Positions 34,151 through 42,690 of a stretch of DNA of 64,000 nt are shown in pieces. Under the pieces are notes generated by a model. The model was not told the origin of the DNA. It worked only from the letters and a program-made list of their open reading frames with translations, and ran no database searches. The translations under genes and the position numbers were made by a program. Position 1 is the first letter of the stretch. Each line of letters starts with the position of its first letter. Source of the stretch: Bacillota bacterium (GTDB lineage Bacteria; Bacillota; Clostridia; Acetivibrionales; JANLFN01); contig JAEWTV010000063.1 in assembly GCA_023397675.1 (NCBI GenBank), positions 8,834 through 72,833 of the forward strand. The letters are read 5' to 3'.

Positions 34151-35020
34151 ATGTTTACTCAATTTTTCGGCAGTTACCTTTTAAACAAGAAATTTGTCAC
34201 CTCCGAGCAGCTTAAGGATGCGTTGGATTACCAGAAATCAGTACACCTTAAACTTGGTGTTTTGGCTGTTAATGCGGGGTTTATGTCGGTTGACCAGGTT
34301 AATGCGGTACATAGCCAGCAGTCAAAGGTAGACAAAAAGTTTGGTGAAATAGCTATAGATATGGGTTTTCTCGATGAACTCAAGCTAAACACACTGCTTT
34401 CAACTCAGAAGACAGGGCATCTTTTACTGGGCCAGGCTCTTGTTGACAGAGGTTATATGAATCTTGAACAGTTCAAGGAAGCAGTTGAAGGCTATAAGAA
34501 AGAATATAGCATAACAAATGAATCACTTCAGAAGGAAGACATAGATGAAATTGTTAAGAACTATTACAAGTTTTCCGGCAGCGTTAAGGCAGACCTCTTG
34601 AAAGAGTATACTTCACTGCTTATCAGAAATATTATAAGATTTATAGATGATGAGTTTAAACCTTTGGAAGTCAGTTCAATAAAGGAATATAAATCCAATT
34701 GGATTGCGATACAGGATATAAACGGTGAAGACTCTTTATTTACTGCAATTGCAGCTGATGAAAAACCATTTATTGGTTTTGCCGAGAAGTATGCTGGAGA
34801 AAAATTTGAGGCTGCAGATGAGTATACTCAGGCTTCTGTTGGTGAATTCCTAAACCTTGTAAATGGTTTGTTCCTTGTAAATATGTCAAATAACAATGTT
34901 GAACTTGAACTTAATCCTCAGATTGTTGAAAAGGATAAGAGTCTTACCTTGACTGATGCATTTTCTGTGCCGTTTGAATTCTCCTTTGGAAAAGTTGAAT
35001 TTATAATTGCAGCAAAATAG
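34151..35020 (+). CDS. MshEN-like repeats fused to a CheX-like phosphatase domain
   Basis: A 289-residue protein. The first 120 residues hold three copies of a helical pattern like the GspE/MshE N-terminal domain, such as LKLGVLAVNAGFMSVDQVN, FGEIAIDMGFLDELKL and LLLGQALVDRGYMNLEQF; the arginine of the classic RLG motif is not kept. The C-terminal 150 residues look like CheX, with the E-x-x-N active-site pair in VGEFLNLVNG (about 235). CheX proteins dephosphorylate CheY-P, and some MshEN domains bind c-di-GMP. The gene is coupled to cheY. An input through c-di-GMP is an inference. Confidence 0.75.
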   Translation: MFTQFFGSYLLNKKFVTSEQLKDALDYQKSVHLKLGVLAVNAGFMSVDQVNAVHSQQSKVDKKFGEIAIDMGFLDELKLNTLLSTQKTGHLLLGQALVDRGYMNLEQFKEAVEGYKKEYSITNESLQKEDIDEIVKNYYKFSGSVKADLLKEYTSLLIRNIIRFIDDEFKPLEVSSIKEYKSNWIAIQDINGEDSLFTAIAADEKPFIGFAEKYAGEKFEAADEYTQASVGEFLNLVNGLFLVNMSNNNVELELNPQIVEKDKSLTLTDAFSVPFEFSFGKVEFIIAAK

Positions 35021-35042
35021 GGATTTGATTTATAAACAACGA

Positions 35043-35087
35043 AAACGCTTGATCTGCTAATAACCAGGTCAAGCGTTTATTTTTTTC
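35043..35087 (+). terminator. Terminator after the CheX hybrid gene
   Basis: AAACGCTTGATCTG/CAGGTCAAGCGTTT stem with a run of T. Confidence 0.85.
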
Positions 35088-35116
35088 TTGACAATTGTAT
35101 GGTACAATATTAAAAT
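35088..35116 (+). promoter_or_regulatory. Promoter of the hydrolase gene
   Basis: TTGACA (35088-35093), 17-bp spacer, TAAAAT (35111-35116), just after the terminator. Confidence 0.75.
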
Positions 35117-35181
35117 TAAAACCAAGTAAACCAATCAGAATAATAACATATAACATACTCGGTTTCTTAGGGAGTAAAAAT

Positions 35182-35955
35182 ATGCAGAAAAATATTGCAA
35201 TAAAAAATGGAAGATCAACTTTAAGAGGTGTTCTTCATACACCTGACAATATAGATGGCAAAGTGCCTGTAGTAATCATTTTACATGGTTTCCAGGGGCA
35301 TAAAGCCGGGCCTCATTTTATTTTTGTAGAGCTGTCAAGACTATTGGAGCAAAAAGGTATTGCGAGTGTCAGGTTTGACTTCAGGGGTAGCGGTGAAAGT
35401 GACGGATATTTTTCTGAAATGACGATGTCCGGGGAGCTTGAAGATGCAAAAGCTATTCTTGACTATGTAAAAACACTTGGGTTTGTGGATACAGCCATGA
35501 TTGGTGTTCTTGGTCTTAGCATGGGTGGAGCTGTTGCAAGCATACTTGCCGGAGACAGAAAAAATGAAATAAGGTCACTTTGTCTATGGGCTCCTGCAGG
35601 TAATATGAATGATGTAATACTTAATTATTATATAGGTGAAAAGCTGCCTCAATTGCTTAAAGAGGGTTATACGGATATTGAGGGCTACACACTGGGAAAA
35701 GTGTTTATAGAAGACTCTGCTGTCCTCGATATATATGGCAGAGCGTCACGGTATGAAAAAAATATACTTATAATTCATGGTGATAAGGATGAAGTTGTTG
35801 TGCCTGAAGCATCACTTGAATATGTTAAGCATTATGGAAGCAAGGCACAGTTCCATGTAGTAAAAGGCGCAAACCATACATTTGATAAAAGAGAATGGAC
35901 GGATGAAGTTAATTCAGAAACACTTAAATTCTTTGAAAGAGAATTGCTTACTTAG
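35182..35955 (+). CDS. Alpha/beta hydrolase, esterase-like
   Basis: The 257-residue enzyme has the full alpha/beta-hydrolase set: oxyanion loop HGFQGHKAG (35-43), nucleophile Ser113 in GLSMGG, acid Asp in HGDKDEVV (about 206), and His in GANHTF (about 236). The FDFRGSGESDG segment is typical of cinnamoyl-ester-like and acyl hydrolases. It is probably cytoplasmic, since no signal peptide is seen. ATG 35182 follows GGGAG; in-frame codons upstream up to 35095 overlap the promoter and are not used. The GGDEF-EAL gene starts 14 bases after its stop. Substrate unknown. Confidence 0.85.
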   Translation: MQKNIAIKNGRSTLRGVLHTPDNIDGKVPVVIILHGFQGHKAGPHFIFVELSRLLEQKGIASVRFDFRGSGESDGYFSEMTMSGELEDAKAILDYVKTLGFVDTAMIGVLGLSMGGAVASILAGDRKNEIRSLCLWAPAGNMNDVILNYYIGEKLPQLLKEGYTDIEGYTLGKVFIEDSAVLDIYGRASRYEKNILIIHGDKDEVVVPEASLEYVKHYGSKAQFHVVKGANHTFDKREWTDEVNSETLKFFERELLT

Positions 35956-35969
35956 GGAGATATAACTTT

Positions 35970-37673
35970 ATGGAGCTTTACACTACAAATGATTTAAGAG
36001 ATACAGTTTGGGAATGGCGGTTAAGGGAGCAGACAATTGAGTTTTCTCCCCGCTGGAATGCAACTGCCGGTTATAATAAGTTGTTAATAAAAAATGCATA
36101 TAACTATTGGTATGATTTAATTTATCCTGATGATTACATGAATTTCAGGGATGAATTTATTAAGCATCTCGAAAGTCACTCGGGTTTTTTCGAGGTACAG
36201 GTTCGAATGAAAATTGCAGCTGGTACATATAAATGGTTTTTGATACATGGAGCGGCAAGGTTTGATGATAATGGGTTTCCTGTTGCCGTTGCAGGTTCGG
36301 TCAGTGATATTGCCTATCAGAAGGAGCTTGAAAAAAAGCTTGAATATCTTAATAACTACGACCCTTTAACAGGGTTTCCCAACCGCAAACATGTCACTAA
36401 TATCCTGAATGAAACCATATTCAGAAAAAATGAATATAAATTGAGTGGTGCGGCTATTTTTATCGATATAGATGGCTTTAGAAAAATTAATGATGTATAT
36501 GGGTTCCAGGCAGGCTCCGAACTTCTGAATTATATCGGCCAAAAGCTGAAGGAATATACAAGAGAAAGTGATATAATTTCCAGAATAAACGGCGATGAAT
36601 TTTTAATTTTCCTACCGGATATAAAGGATAAAAAGGGTGTTACTAACTTTGCAGACAGGATTTTAGATATATTCAAACTGCCTATTTATGTTTTGGGCAA
36701 AGAATTTTTTATAACTGCATCAATAGGTATTGTTCTTTACCCGGGCGGAAGCAGTAATGTTTCCGACCTTATGAAAAAGGGTGATTCTGCTGTTTATAGC
36801 GCAAAAACACAAGGGAAAAATCAGTACCAGTTTTACCAAAAAACCACGAGTGAAGAACTGGCATACAGGTTTGGAATAGAAAACGATCTTAGAAATGCGG
36901 TAGAACGGAGTGAATTTGTTCCATTCTTTCAGCCGATTATAGAAGCAAAGACAGGTAAATTAAGAGGGCTTGAGGCACTTATCAGATGGCAGCACCCACA
37001 AAAGGGGATAGTTAATCCTTCTGAGTTCATCAATGTAGCGGAGGAAACGGGATTGATCGTTCCAATAGGTAACTGGATGCTTGAGGCTGTTTGTACAAGG
37101 GTTAAGGAGTGGCAGAATAAAGGTTATCCATCAATAAGGGCGGCTGTTAATATTTCGGCACAGCAGTTCAAGCAAAAAGATTTTCCTGATACGATCTCAA
37201 GTATATTGGAAAAGACAGGATTAAAACCTCAATTTCTTGAACTGGAGCTAACTGAAAGTGCTTTGATGGAATCTATGGAAACTGCTGCAAAAACTATTAC
37301 AAGGCTTAAGAGTATAGGAATAAAAGTTTCACTTGATGATTTCGGTACGTTTTATTCATCCTTGAGTTATTTAAAGCATCTTCCCATAGATAAGATTAAG
37401 ATTGATAAATCGTTTATAGGGGATATCGGAAAAAATAGCAAAACCGAAGCTATAATTTCTGCAATTATTGTTATGGCTCAAAAAATGGGTTTGGAAATTG
37501 TTGCAGAGGGTGTTGAAAATTATGAACAGCTTAATTACCTTGTTGAGCAGGAGTGTGAGCTCATTCAAGGTTATTTGTATGGGAAACCCGTATCAGCAGT
37601 CCAAACTGAAGATATAGTGAAAAAGGCTGAAATATTATTAGACAGCCAATACTTCAATTTCTACAACATTTAA
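35970..37673 (+). CDS. PAS-GGDEF-EAL cyclic-di-GMP protein, probable phosphodiesterase
   Basis: A 567-residue cytoplasmic protein. Residues 1-125 form a PAS_3-type sensor (WEWRLREQTIEFSPRW, ending GSVSDIAYQKELE). The GGDEF domain (about 135-295) has NGDEF at 207-211 instead of GGDEF, so cyclase activity is doubtful. The EAL domain (310-560) keeps EAL at 335-337, the metal ligands in ELTES and DDFGT, the lysine of IDKIKIDKSFI and the glutamate of AEGVE. It most likely degrades c-di-GMP, with PAS and GGDEF as input. It follows the hydrolase by 14 bases and ends 4 bases from a convergent kinase gene. Confidence 0.93.
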   Translation: MELYTTNDLRDTVWEWRLREQTIEFSPRWNATAGYNKLLIKNAYNYWYDLIYPDDYMNFRDEFIKHLESHSGFFEVQVRMKIAAGTYKWFLIHGAARFDDNGFPVAVAGSVSDIAYQKELEKKLEYLNNYDPLTGFPNRKHVTNILNETIFRKNEYKLSGAAIFIDIDGFRKINDVYGFQAGSELLNYIGQKLKEYTRESDIISRINGDEFLIFLPDIKDKKGVTNFADRILDIFKLPIYVLGKEFFITASIGIVLYPGGSSNVSDLMKKGDSAVYSAKTQGKNQYQFYQKTTSEELAYRFGIENDLRNAVERSEFVPFFQPIIEAKTGKLRGLEALIRWQHPQKGIVNPSEFINVAEETGLIVPIGNWMLEAVCTRVKEWQNKGYPSIRAAVNISAQQFKQKDFPDTISSILEKTGLKPQFLELELTESALMESMETAAKTITRLKSIGIKVSLDDFGTFYSSLSYLKHLPIDKIKIDKSFIGDIGKNSKTEAIISAIIVMAQKMGLEIVAEGVENYEQLNYLVEQECELIQGYLYGKPVSAVQTEDIVKKAEILLDSQYFNFYNI

Positions 37674-37677
37674 CTTT

Positions 37678-39882
37678 TTAAACAGCGGAAACAGGAAGTT
37701 CTATTGTAAATTTGGTACCTACCCCGACAGTGCTTTCTACCTTTATATAACCGTGGTGCTTCTGAATAATCTTGTATGAAATTGATAACCCCAATCCCGT
37801 ACCAACACCTACACCCTTAGTGGTGAACCCGGGATCAAATATTCTTCCTATTTTATCAGGCTTTATACCGCTTCCTGTATCTTCAAAAGAGATTAAAACC
37901 TTCTGGTTTTTATATTCAGTTTTTATCTTAATTCTGCCGTTTTCACCTTGTATAGCCTGTATTGCATTAACCAGAATATTCAGGAATACCTGGTTAAGCT
38001 GCTGTGGGAAGCAGGTAACCGGCGGTATTTCTCCATATTCTGTTTCAAGCTTGATTGACTTAAGCTGATAATTAACAAGCATAAGTGTACTGTTAAGTCC
38101 GTCATGAATGTTAACTTCCTTCAACTCTGCTTCATCAAGCCTTGCAAAGTTCTTAAGGTTTTTGACTATTTCAACTATGCGGCTCAGTGCTTCTTTATTT
38201 ATTGCACTAAAAGTTGTTACACTGTCTACAAAAGTTGATACACTTTCATTATCCTTTTGGTCTAGTGATTCTATAAGCATAAGCTCCATTTGTACATTTG
38301 AAAGTATTGATCCCAATGGTGTATTTATTTCATGTGCCACACCGGCAACCAGATTACCGAGTGTCGCCATTTTATCCGAAATAATGAGCTGTGCCTGTGT
38401 TTGCTGCAAATCATCCATGGTAGCAGTAAGTTCTTCATTCAATGCCGTAAGTTGCTCGTTAAGTGCAGACAGTTCATCATTTGCATCTTCAAGCTGCATG
38501 GTACGCTTGTGAACTTTGGATTCAAGTGTTTTGTTAAGGTCTGCAAGCTCATCCCTGGAAGCGGCTATTTCCAGCCAGGCAGCTTCCAACTCGCCATTCT
38601 TGGTCTCTATTTCTTTTGAATAGACTTTTAATGTATTGTTCATGCGCTCAATACGTTTTGCAAGAATATAAAGCAGAAGTGCTACAAAAACGAACATTGC
38701 CCATGGTGTTAAATGCCATCCTATAAGGAAAGGTATCGGTTTGTAAAACATATCAATGACATCTACAACTCCTGCTGCTGAAATGAGTATAAAGCCTGCC
38801 GCATACACCTTTGCCTCAGTATTGCCCTTTAAAGCATAAATAATAACAGTTAATAAAACCAAAACAATAGTTACAACCAGAAGGACGTGATAAACCTTAA
38901 TGGTAAGTATCATCGACATAATATTGGAAGCTCCAAGAAAGATGGTTACAGCTGTCCATACAAGAATTGCCCATTTTAAGATCTTAAAATACAACTTCCT
39001 TTTCTGAATAAGCATTTCTTCAATAAAAGCTACAAAGCCTACTGGAAGCAATTCAATAGCTAATGTGGCGATAAATGTTGTAAGATATTTGTCGTTTATA
39101 AAAAATGAGATTATGTTATTTTCACATAATACCCAGAAACCTATGCAGAGTGATGAAAAGCCAAGAAAGGGGAATGCCTTTTGAGAGGTTTTTCTGAAAA
39201 CATAAAGCAAAACAAGTACAATTCCAAGTGAAATAAATAGAGCTGAAAGAATCATATAGTCTATTTCATTTTTTACAATCGCTGAAACCTTATTTTTATT
39301 ATCAAAAATAAGAGAACTTTTAGCTCCTATTTTTATTTCACTTACCAACCGGTCTTTCTGGGATATGTTAGACTTTATTTCAAAGAACAGATATTTTCCA
39401 GCGTACCCTTCTTCCAATTGAATTATGTGGTATGGAAAATCATCTATGTATTTTTCAGAGCTTTTATTTTGGATACCTGAATATAACAGCTTGTCACCAA
39501 GATAAATATTTAATTCATCAGTATAGCATTTAAAACTCAGGGAGGTCTCAGACCATTTACCTTCAGGAAGTTTTACACGTACAAGGGCCTCTGGTTTGTG
39601 ATAGTCTTGTATTGAGTCGAAATTGCCATTGAAATCTTTCCATGAAACATTCTTGGCTTGTTCGTCCAACCAAACAGGTTTCAGTAAGTTCTCGTCAATG
39701 TTGTTTGCCCATTCATACTGAATATTTTTTGTTATGTCGATAATGGGAGACTGTTTAAGGGGTTGGTTTTCTTCAGCAGAAACACTGTATATGTTAAAGA
39801 ATATAATTAAAAGTAAAATTATTGAGGAAAGTAATATATTGATACTGTGGTTATGCTTTATCCTACCATATATAATAGTCAT
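37678..39882 (-). CDS. 7TM-DISM-type sensor histidine kinase
   Basis: This large membrane kinase (734 residues from the chosen start) has a signal-like first helix (ILLSSIILLLIIFFNIYSVSA), an outer domain of about 170 residues like the DISMED carbohydrate-binding sort, seven membrane helices, a coiled coil (NGELEAAWLEIAASRDELADLN) and a kinase core. The phosphoacceptor is His517 in AGVAHEINTPLGS, and the ATP-binding glycine boxes are DTGSGIKPDK and GVGTGLGLS. ATG 39882 is favoured because AGGTGGG precedes it. No receiver domain is fused and no cognate regulator is adjacent on its strand; the single-domain CheY at 33768 is one possible partner. Confidence 0.9.
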   Translation of the reverse strand: MTIIYGRIKHNHSINILLSSIILLLIIFFNIYSVSAEENQPLKQSPIIDITKNIQYEWANNIDENLLKPVWLDEQAKNVSWKDFNGNFDSIQDYHKPEALVRVKLPEGKWSETSLSFKCYTDELNIYLGDKLLYSGIQNKSSEKYIDDFPYHIIQLEEGYAGKYLFFEIKSNISQKDRLVSEIKIGAKSSLIFDNKNKVSAIVKNEIDYMILSALFISLGIVLVLLYVFRKTSQKAFPFLGFSSLCIGFWVLCENNIISFFINDKYLTTFIATLAIELLPVGFVAFIEEMLIQKRKLYFKILKWAILVWTAVTIFLGASNIMSMILTIKVYHVLLVVTIVLVLLTVIIYALKGNTEAKVYAAGFILISAAGVVDVIDMFYKPIPFLIGWHLTPWAMFVFVALLLYILAKRIERMNNTLKVYSKEIETKNGELEAAWLEIAASRDELADLNKTLESKVHKRTMQLEDANDELSALNEQLTALNEELTATMDDLQQTQAQLIISDKMATLGNLVAGVAHEINTPLGSILSNVQMELMLIESLDQKDNESVSTFVDSVTTFSAINKEALSRIVEIVKNLKNFARLDEAELKEVNIHDGLNSTLMLVNYQLKSIKLETEYGEIPPVTCFPQQLNQVFLNILVNAIQAIQGENGRIKIKTEYKNQKVLISFEDTGSGIKPDKIGRIFDPGFTTKGVGVGTGLGLSISYKIIQKHHGYIKVESTVGVGTKFTIELPVSAV

Positions 39883-40001
39883 CAATAATACCCACCTGTG
39901 TAAGTTAATAGGGTAATTTAGATGTTGCAAACATTATTATATAATTTATGTGTGATTAAATCTACATAAATTTACATTATATAAGATGAAATAAACTTCT
40001 A

Positions 40002-40042
40002 ATACCCCATTTGATTTCTAAAGCCAAATTTAAATGGGGTAT
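40002..40042. other. Long inverted repeat between divergent genes
   Basis: ATACCCCATTT (40002-40012) and AAATGGGGTAT (40032-40042), perfect 11-bp arms with a 19-nt loop that can pair further. No T-run follows on either strand, so it is more likely an operator or RNA structure than a terminator. Confidence 0.5.
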
Positions 40043-40126
40043 CAGACATAAAATAATTAATTTCCAGTCTATAGTCGGGGTAAATATGATAATATATTAC
40101 CAATAATGATTTTTATGGAGGGAAAT

Positions 40127-40369
40127 ATGGCTTTAAATGTCACACAGATTACAGTCCTGCATTGGTTTTACCAGTGTCATACAAAGGGTGAACCGGCATC
40201 CTATAAAGGTTCCATACAGCACTTCGGAGAAGTTTTGAAAATTTCTGATCCAATGAGTGTAATACTATCTTTACTTGATATGGGTTTTATCAGTATAAAC
40301 AAAGCAAAGATGCAGGTTTCTATAACAAAAACCGGCATCCAGCAGTATGAGAGCCTCAAAAGAAAATAA
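40127..40369 (+). CDS. Small protein, probable winged helix
   Basis: An 80-residue protein whose pattern is three helices followed by DMGFISINKAKMQVSITKTGIQQYESLK, the strand-turn-strand and last helix of a winged-helix fold. The DNA-binding role is a guess from this shape only. The ATG at 40127 is preferred to an in-frame ATG at 40106 because GGAGGG lies directly before it. It is convergent with the glycosidase gene (3 bases between stops) and divergent from the kinase. No known family was recognised. Confidence 0.7.
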   Translation: MALNVTQITVLHWFYQCHTKGEPASYKGSIQHFGEVLKISDPMSVILSLLDMGFISINKAKMQVSITKTGIQQYESLKRK

Positions 40370-40372
40370 GCT

Positions 40373-42538
40373 TTAATCAATAATTTTTGAAAGTATAACA
40401 GCTATTTCGGCACGGCTTATGTATGACTTGGGGTTTATTTTGCCTGCGTTTCCGTGTATTATTCCTTCGTTTGTAAAAGTGGCAATGGCTTGCCTTGCAT
40501 AGGAGCTTATTTTGTTGGAGTCCGAATAAACGGTAAGAACATCTTCGCTTGCATCCTGTAATTGCTTTCCGGCAATGGGAAGTGCCCTGTATATTAATGA
40601 AAAAAGGTCTTCCCTGGTAATTCCCGTTTTTGGCATGAACATTCCGCCGCTGCCCTTTGCTATTCCGAGTGCTCTGGCTATTCCAACCGCATCATAATAG
40701 TATGAGCCCAGTGGCACGTCTTTAAAGTTATCTGTTACCGTGGCATTAAGCTTAAGTGCCTTTACAAGCATAATCAGAAAGTCGGCGCGTTTTGCTGTCG
40801 CGGTAGGACCAAAATAGCCTCCTCCGCTGCTAATAATGCCGTTTTCATAAAGCTTGTCGATTGAATCTATTGCCCAAGAAACATTCTGTCCAACATCTGT
40901 AAAATATTTTGATTTATAACTGATTTTAAGCCCTGAGCTTTCATTATGAAGCCTGTCCAATGCTGTAACCACATAGGTTGCACCGTTAGGGTCACTTCTT
41001 GAAGCATCGGTGAACTGCTGTGTTCCATTAGTTTGTTTTCTCACAGTTCCAATTAGTTTGGAACCGCTGTTGCCTGAAGTATCAATATTGTCACCGTTTC
41101 CAAATCTGTAAACGGCAAAGTAAGCAGTTTTACTGTCATTATCAGTGAAATTGATTGTTACACCTCTGCTGTCGGCCTTTATAGAGCCGCCCTGAGGTAT
41201 GGTAGGTGCGCTGCCGCCTTTCCATGGCATAACAGGTACCAGTGCCTTGTTTCTCCATAAATCATATTTTAGAGCATTTACACTTCCAGACCAAGTCGGT
41301 TGAAAAAATTGATCGAACCTGAACATTATGCTTCCGTTTATTTCTGGGTTTGATATGTTGAATTTTACCTGCCTTGAGAGTTCAGGTATACCGTCATCCA
41401 TTGTAAAGTATGTATCACTGTCAGAATTGAACTTATAAAGTGCCTGTCCTATGTAAAGCTGTACTTTTTTGCCTTTGACAGTATTTGCCCACCAGGAAGC
41501 TAGCTCACCATAAGGAGCTGCAGTATTTCCAAAGGAATAATATAACTGAGGAGCTATATAATCTATCAGTTCTTCATTAACCCACTTTTTGGTATCAGCG
41601 AAGGTCTTGTCATAGTTCGTGTAGCTGGAATATGTATTTGAACCGCCCGTATGATCCTTCTTATTTGCCCATATAGCTGAAGGACTTACTCCGAATTTAA
41701 CCCAGGACTTCTGCTGACGGATTTTCTGCGATAATTCTTTTATAAGCAGATATGTATTGTTCCTTCTCCAGTCACCCTTATTTGAAAATTGTCCGTTGTT
41801 ATATGTTGCGTATGTACTGTCGTCACCCATTTCATAGGTTGTATTTTCATTATAGAAATAATCATCAAAATGGATTCCATCTATGTCATAGTTCTTAACC
41901 ACTTCCATTGCACAATCCTCAATCCATGCTCTTGCAGCAGGGATTCCGGGATCAAGAACAAACCTGTTGGCTGCTGTTTTAATCCATTCGGGATGTTCTT
42001 TATATACACTTTTGGGAATGTCTAATGAATTTTTGGTTGCAGTAGAAGTATCCATGGAAACTCTGTAGGGGTTTAACCATGCGTGAAGTTCTATGTTTCT
42101 TTTGTGTGCTTCCTCAATAGCAAAGGCAAGTGGGTCAAACCCGGGGTCTTTGCCAAAGGTGCCTGTAAGATAACGTGACCAGGGTACAAGATTGGATTTA
42201 TAAAAAGCGTCGGAGCTTGTCCTTACCTGGAAAAAAACCGCGTTCATGTTCATCTCTGCAGCTTTATCCAGTATGTTAATCAGTTCCTGTTTGCTTTTTT
42301 GAATGCGGAGTGTATCATCCTTAATACCTTTTGTCTCTGCAGAAGGCCAGTCAAGGTTTACAACCGTGCTGATCCATGCGGCGCGCAAATCCCTTTTTAC
42401 ATCCGGCGTTGAGTCAGGTATGTAATTTTTGTAACTATCCCATGGCTCTGCTGCAGCATTGATTGGCAGCATAAGCATTGATAAAGCGAAAACGGTAAAA
42501 AAACACACGAAAAGTTTAAAACCTTTTATTCTATACAT
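40373..42538 (-). CDS. GHL10-type glycoside hydrolase with SLH anchors
   Basis: A 721-residue exported protein: signal peptide to about residue 31 (ending NAAA), a catalytic domain of the DUF187/GHL10 type (about 45-400; RAAWISTVVNLDWPS, FQVRTSSDAFY, DGIHFDDYFY with acidic residues for catalysis), a fibronectin-III-like domain (about 445-540), and three S-layer homology repeats at the C-terminus (AIDSIDKLYENGIISSG onward). The SLH repeats would hold it to secondary cell-wall polymer. It probably trims peptidoglycan-linked or storage glycans; the precise substrate is not known. It has its own transcript. Confidence 0.9.
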   Translation of the reverse strand: MYRIKGFKLFVCFFTVFALSMLMLPINAAAEPWDSYKNYIPDSTPDVKRDLRAAWISTVVNLDWPSAETKGIKDDTLRIQKSKQELINILDKAAEMNMNAVFFQVRTSSDAFYKSNLVPWSRYLTGTFGKDPGFDPLAFAIEEAHKRNIELHAWLNPYRVSMDTSTATKNSLDIPKSVYKEHPEWIKTAANRFVLDPGIPAARAWIEDCAMEVVKNYDIDGIHFDDYFYNENTTYEMGDDSTYATYNNGQFSNKGDWRRNNTYLLIKELSQKIRQQKSWVKFGVSPSAIWANKKDHTGGSNTYSSYTNYDKTFADTKKWVNEELIDYIAPQLYYSFGNTAAPYGELASWWANTVKGKKVQLYIGQALYKFNSDSDTYFTMDDGIPELSRQVKFNISNPEINGSIMFRFDQFFQPTWSGSVNALKYDLWRNKALVPVMPWKGGSAPTIPQGGSIKADSRGVTINFTDNDSKTAYFAVYRFGNGDNIDTSGNSGSKLIGTVRKQTNGTQQFTDASRSDPNGATYVVTALDRLHNESSGLKISYKSKYFTDVGQNVSWAIDSIDKLYENGIISSGGGYFGPTATAKRADFLIMLVKALKLNATVTDNFKDVPLGSYYYDAVGIARALGIAKGSGGMFMPKTGITREDLFSLIYRALPIAGKQLQDASEDVLTVYSDSNKISSYARQAIATFTNEGIIHGNAGKINPKSYISRAEIAVILSKIID

Positions 42539-42652
42539 TTTCTAGACCCCCTGTAATTCTATACTAATTTATGCCGGTTACGACTGTCAACAGTAAATGC
42601 TACACTAACATGTATTCAGGTGTTTACATTTATGTTACAGGGGAAATGACAT

Positions 42653-42681
42653 GAAAAAAGGAGAGGTTTACTCTCCTTTAT
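42653..42681 (-). terminator. Terminator after the DEAD-box helicase
   Basis: AAAGGAGAG-GTTTA-CTCTCCTTT with a T-run on the minus strand. Confidence 0.75.
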
Positions 42682-42690
42682 AATTTATTA

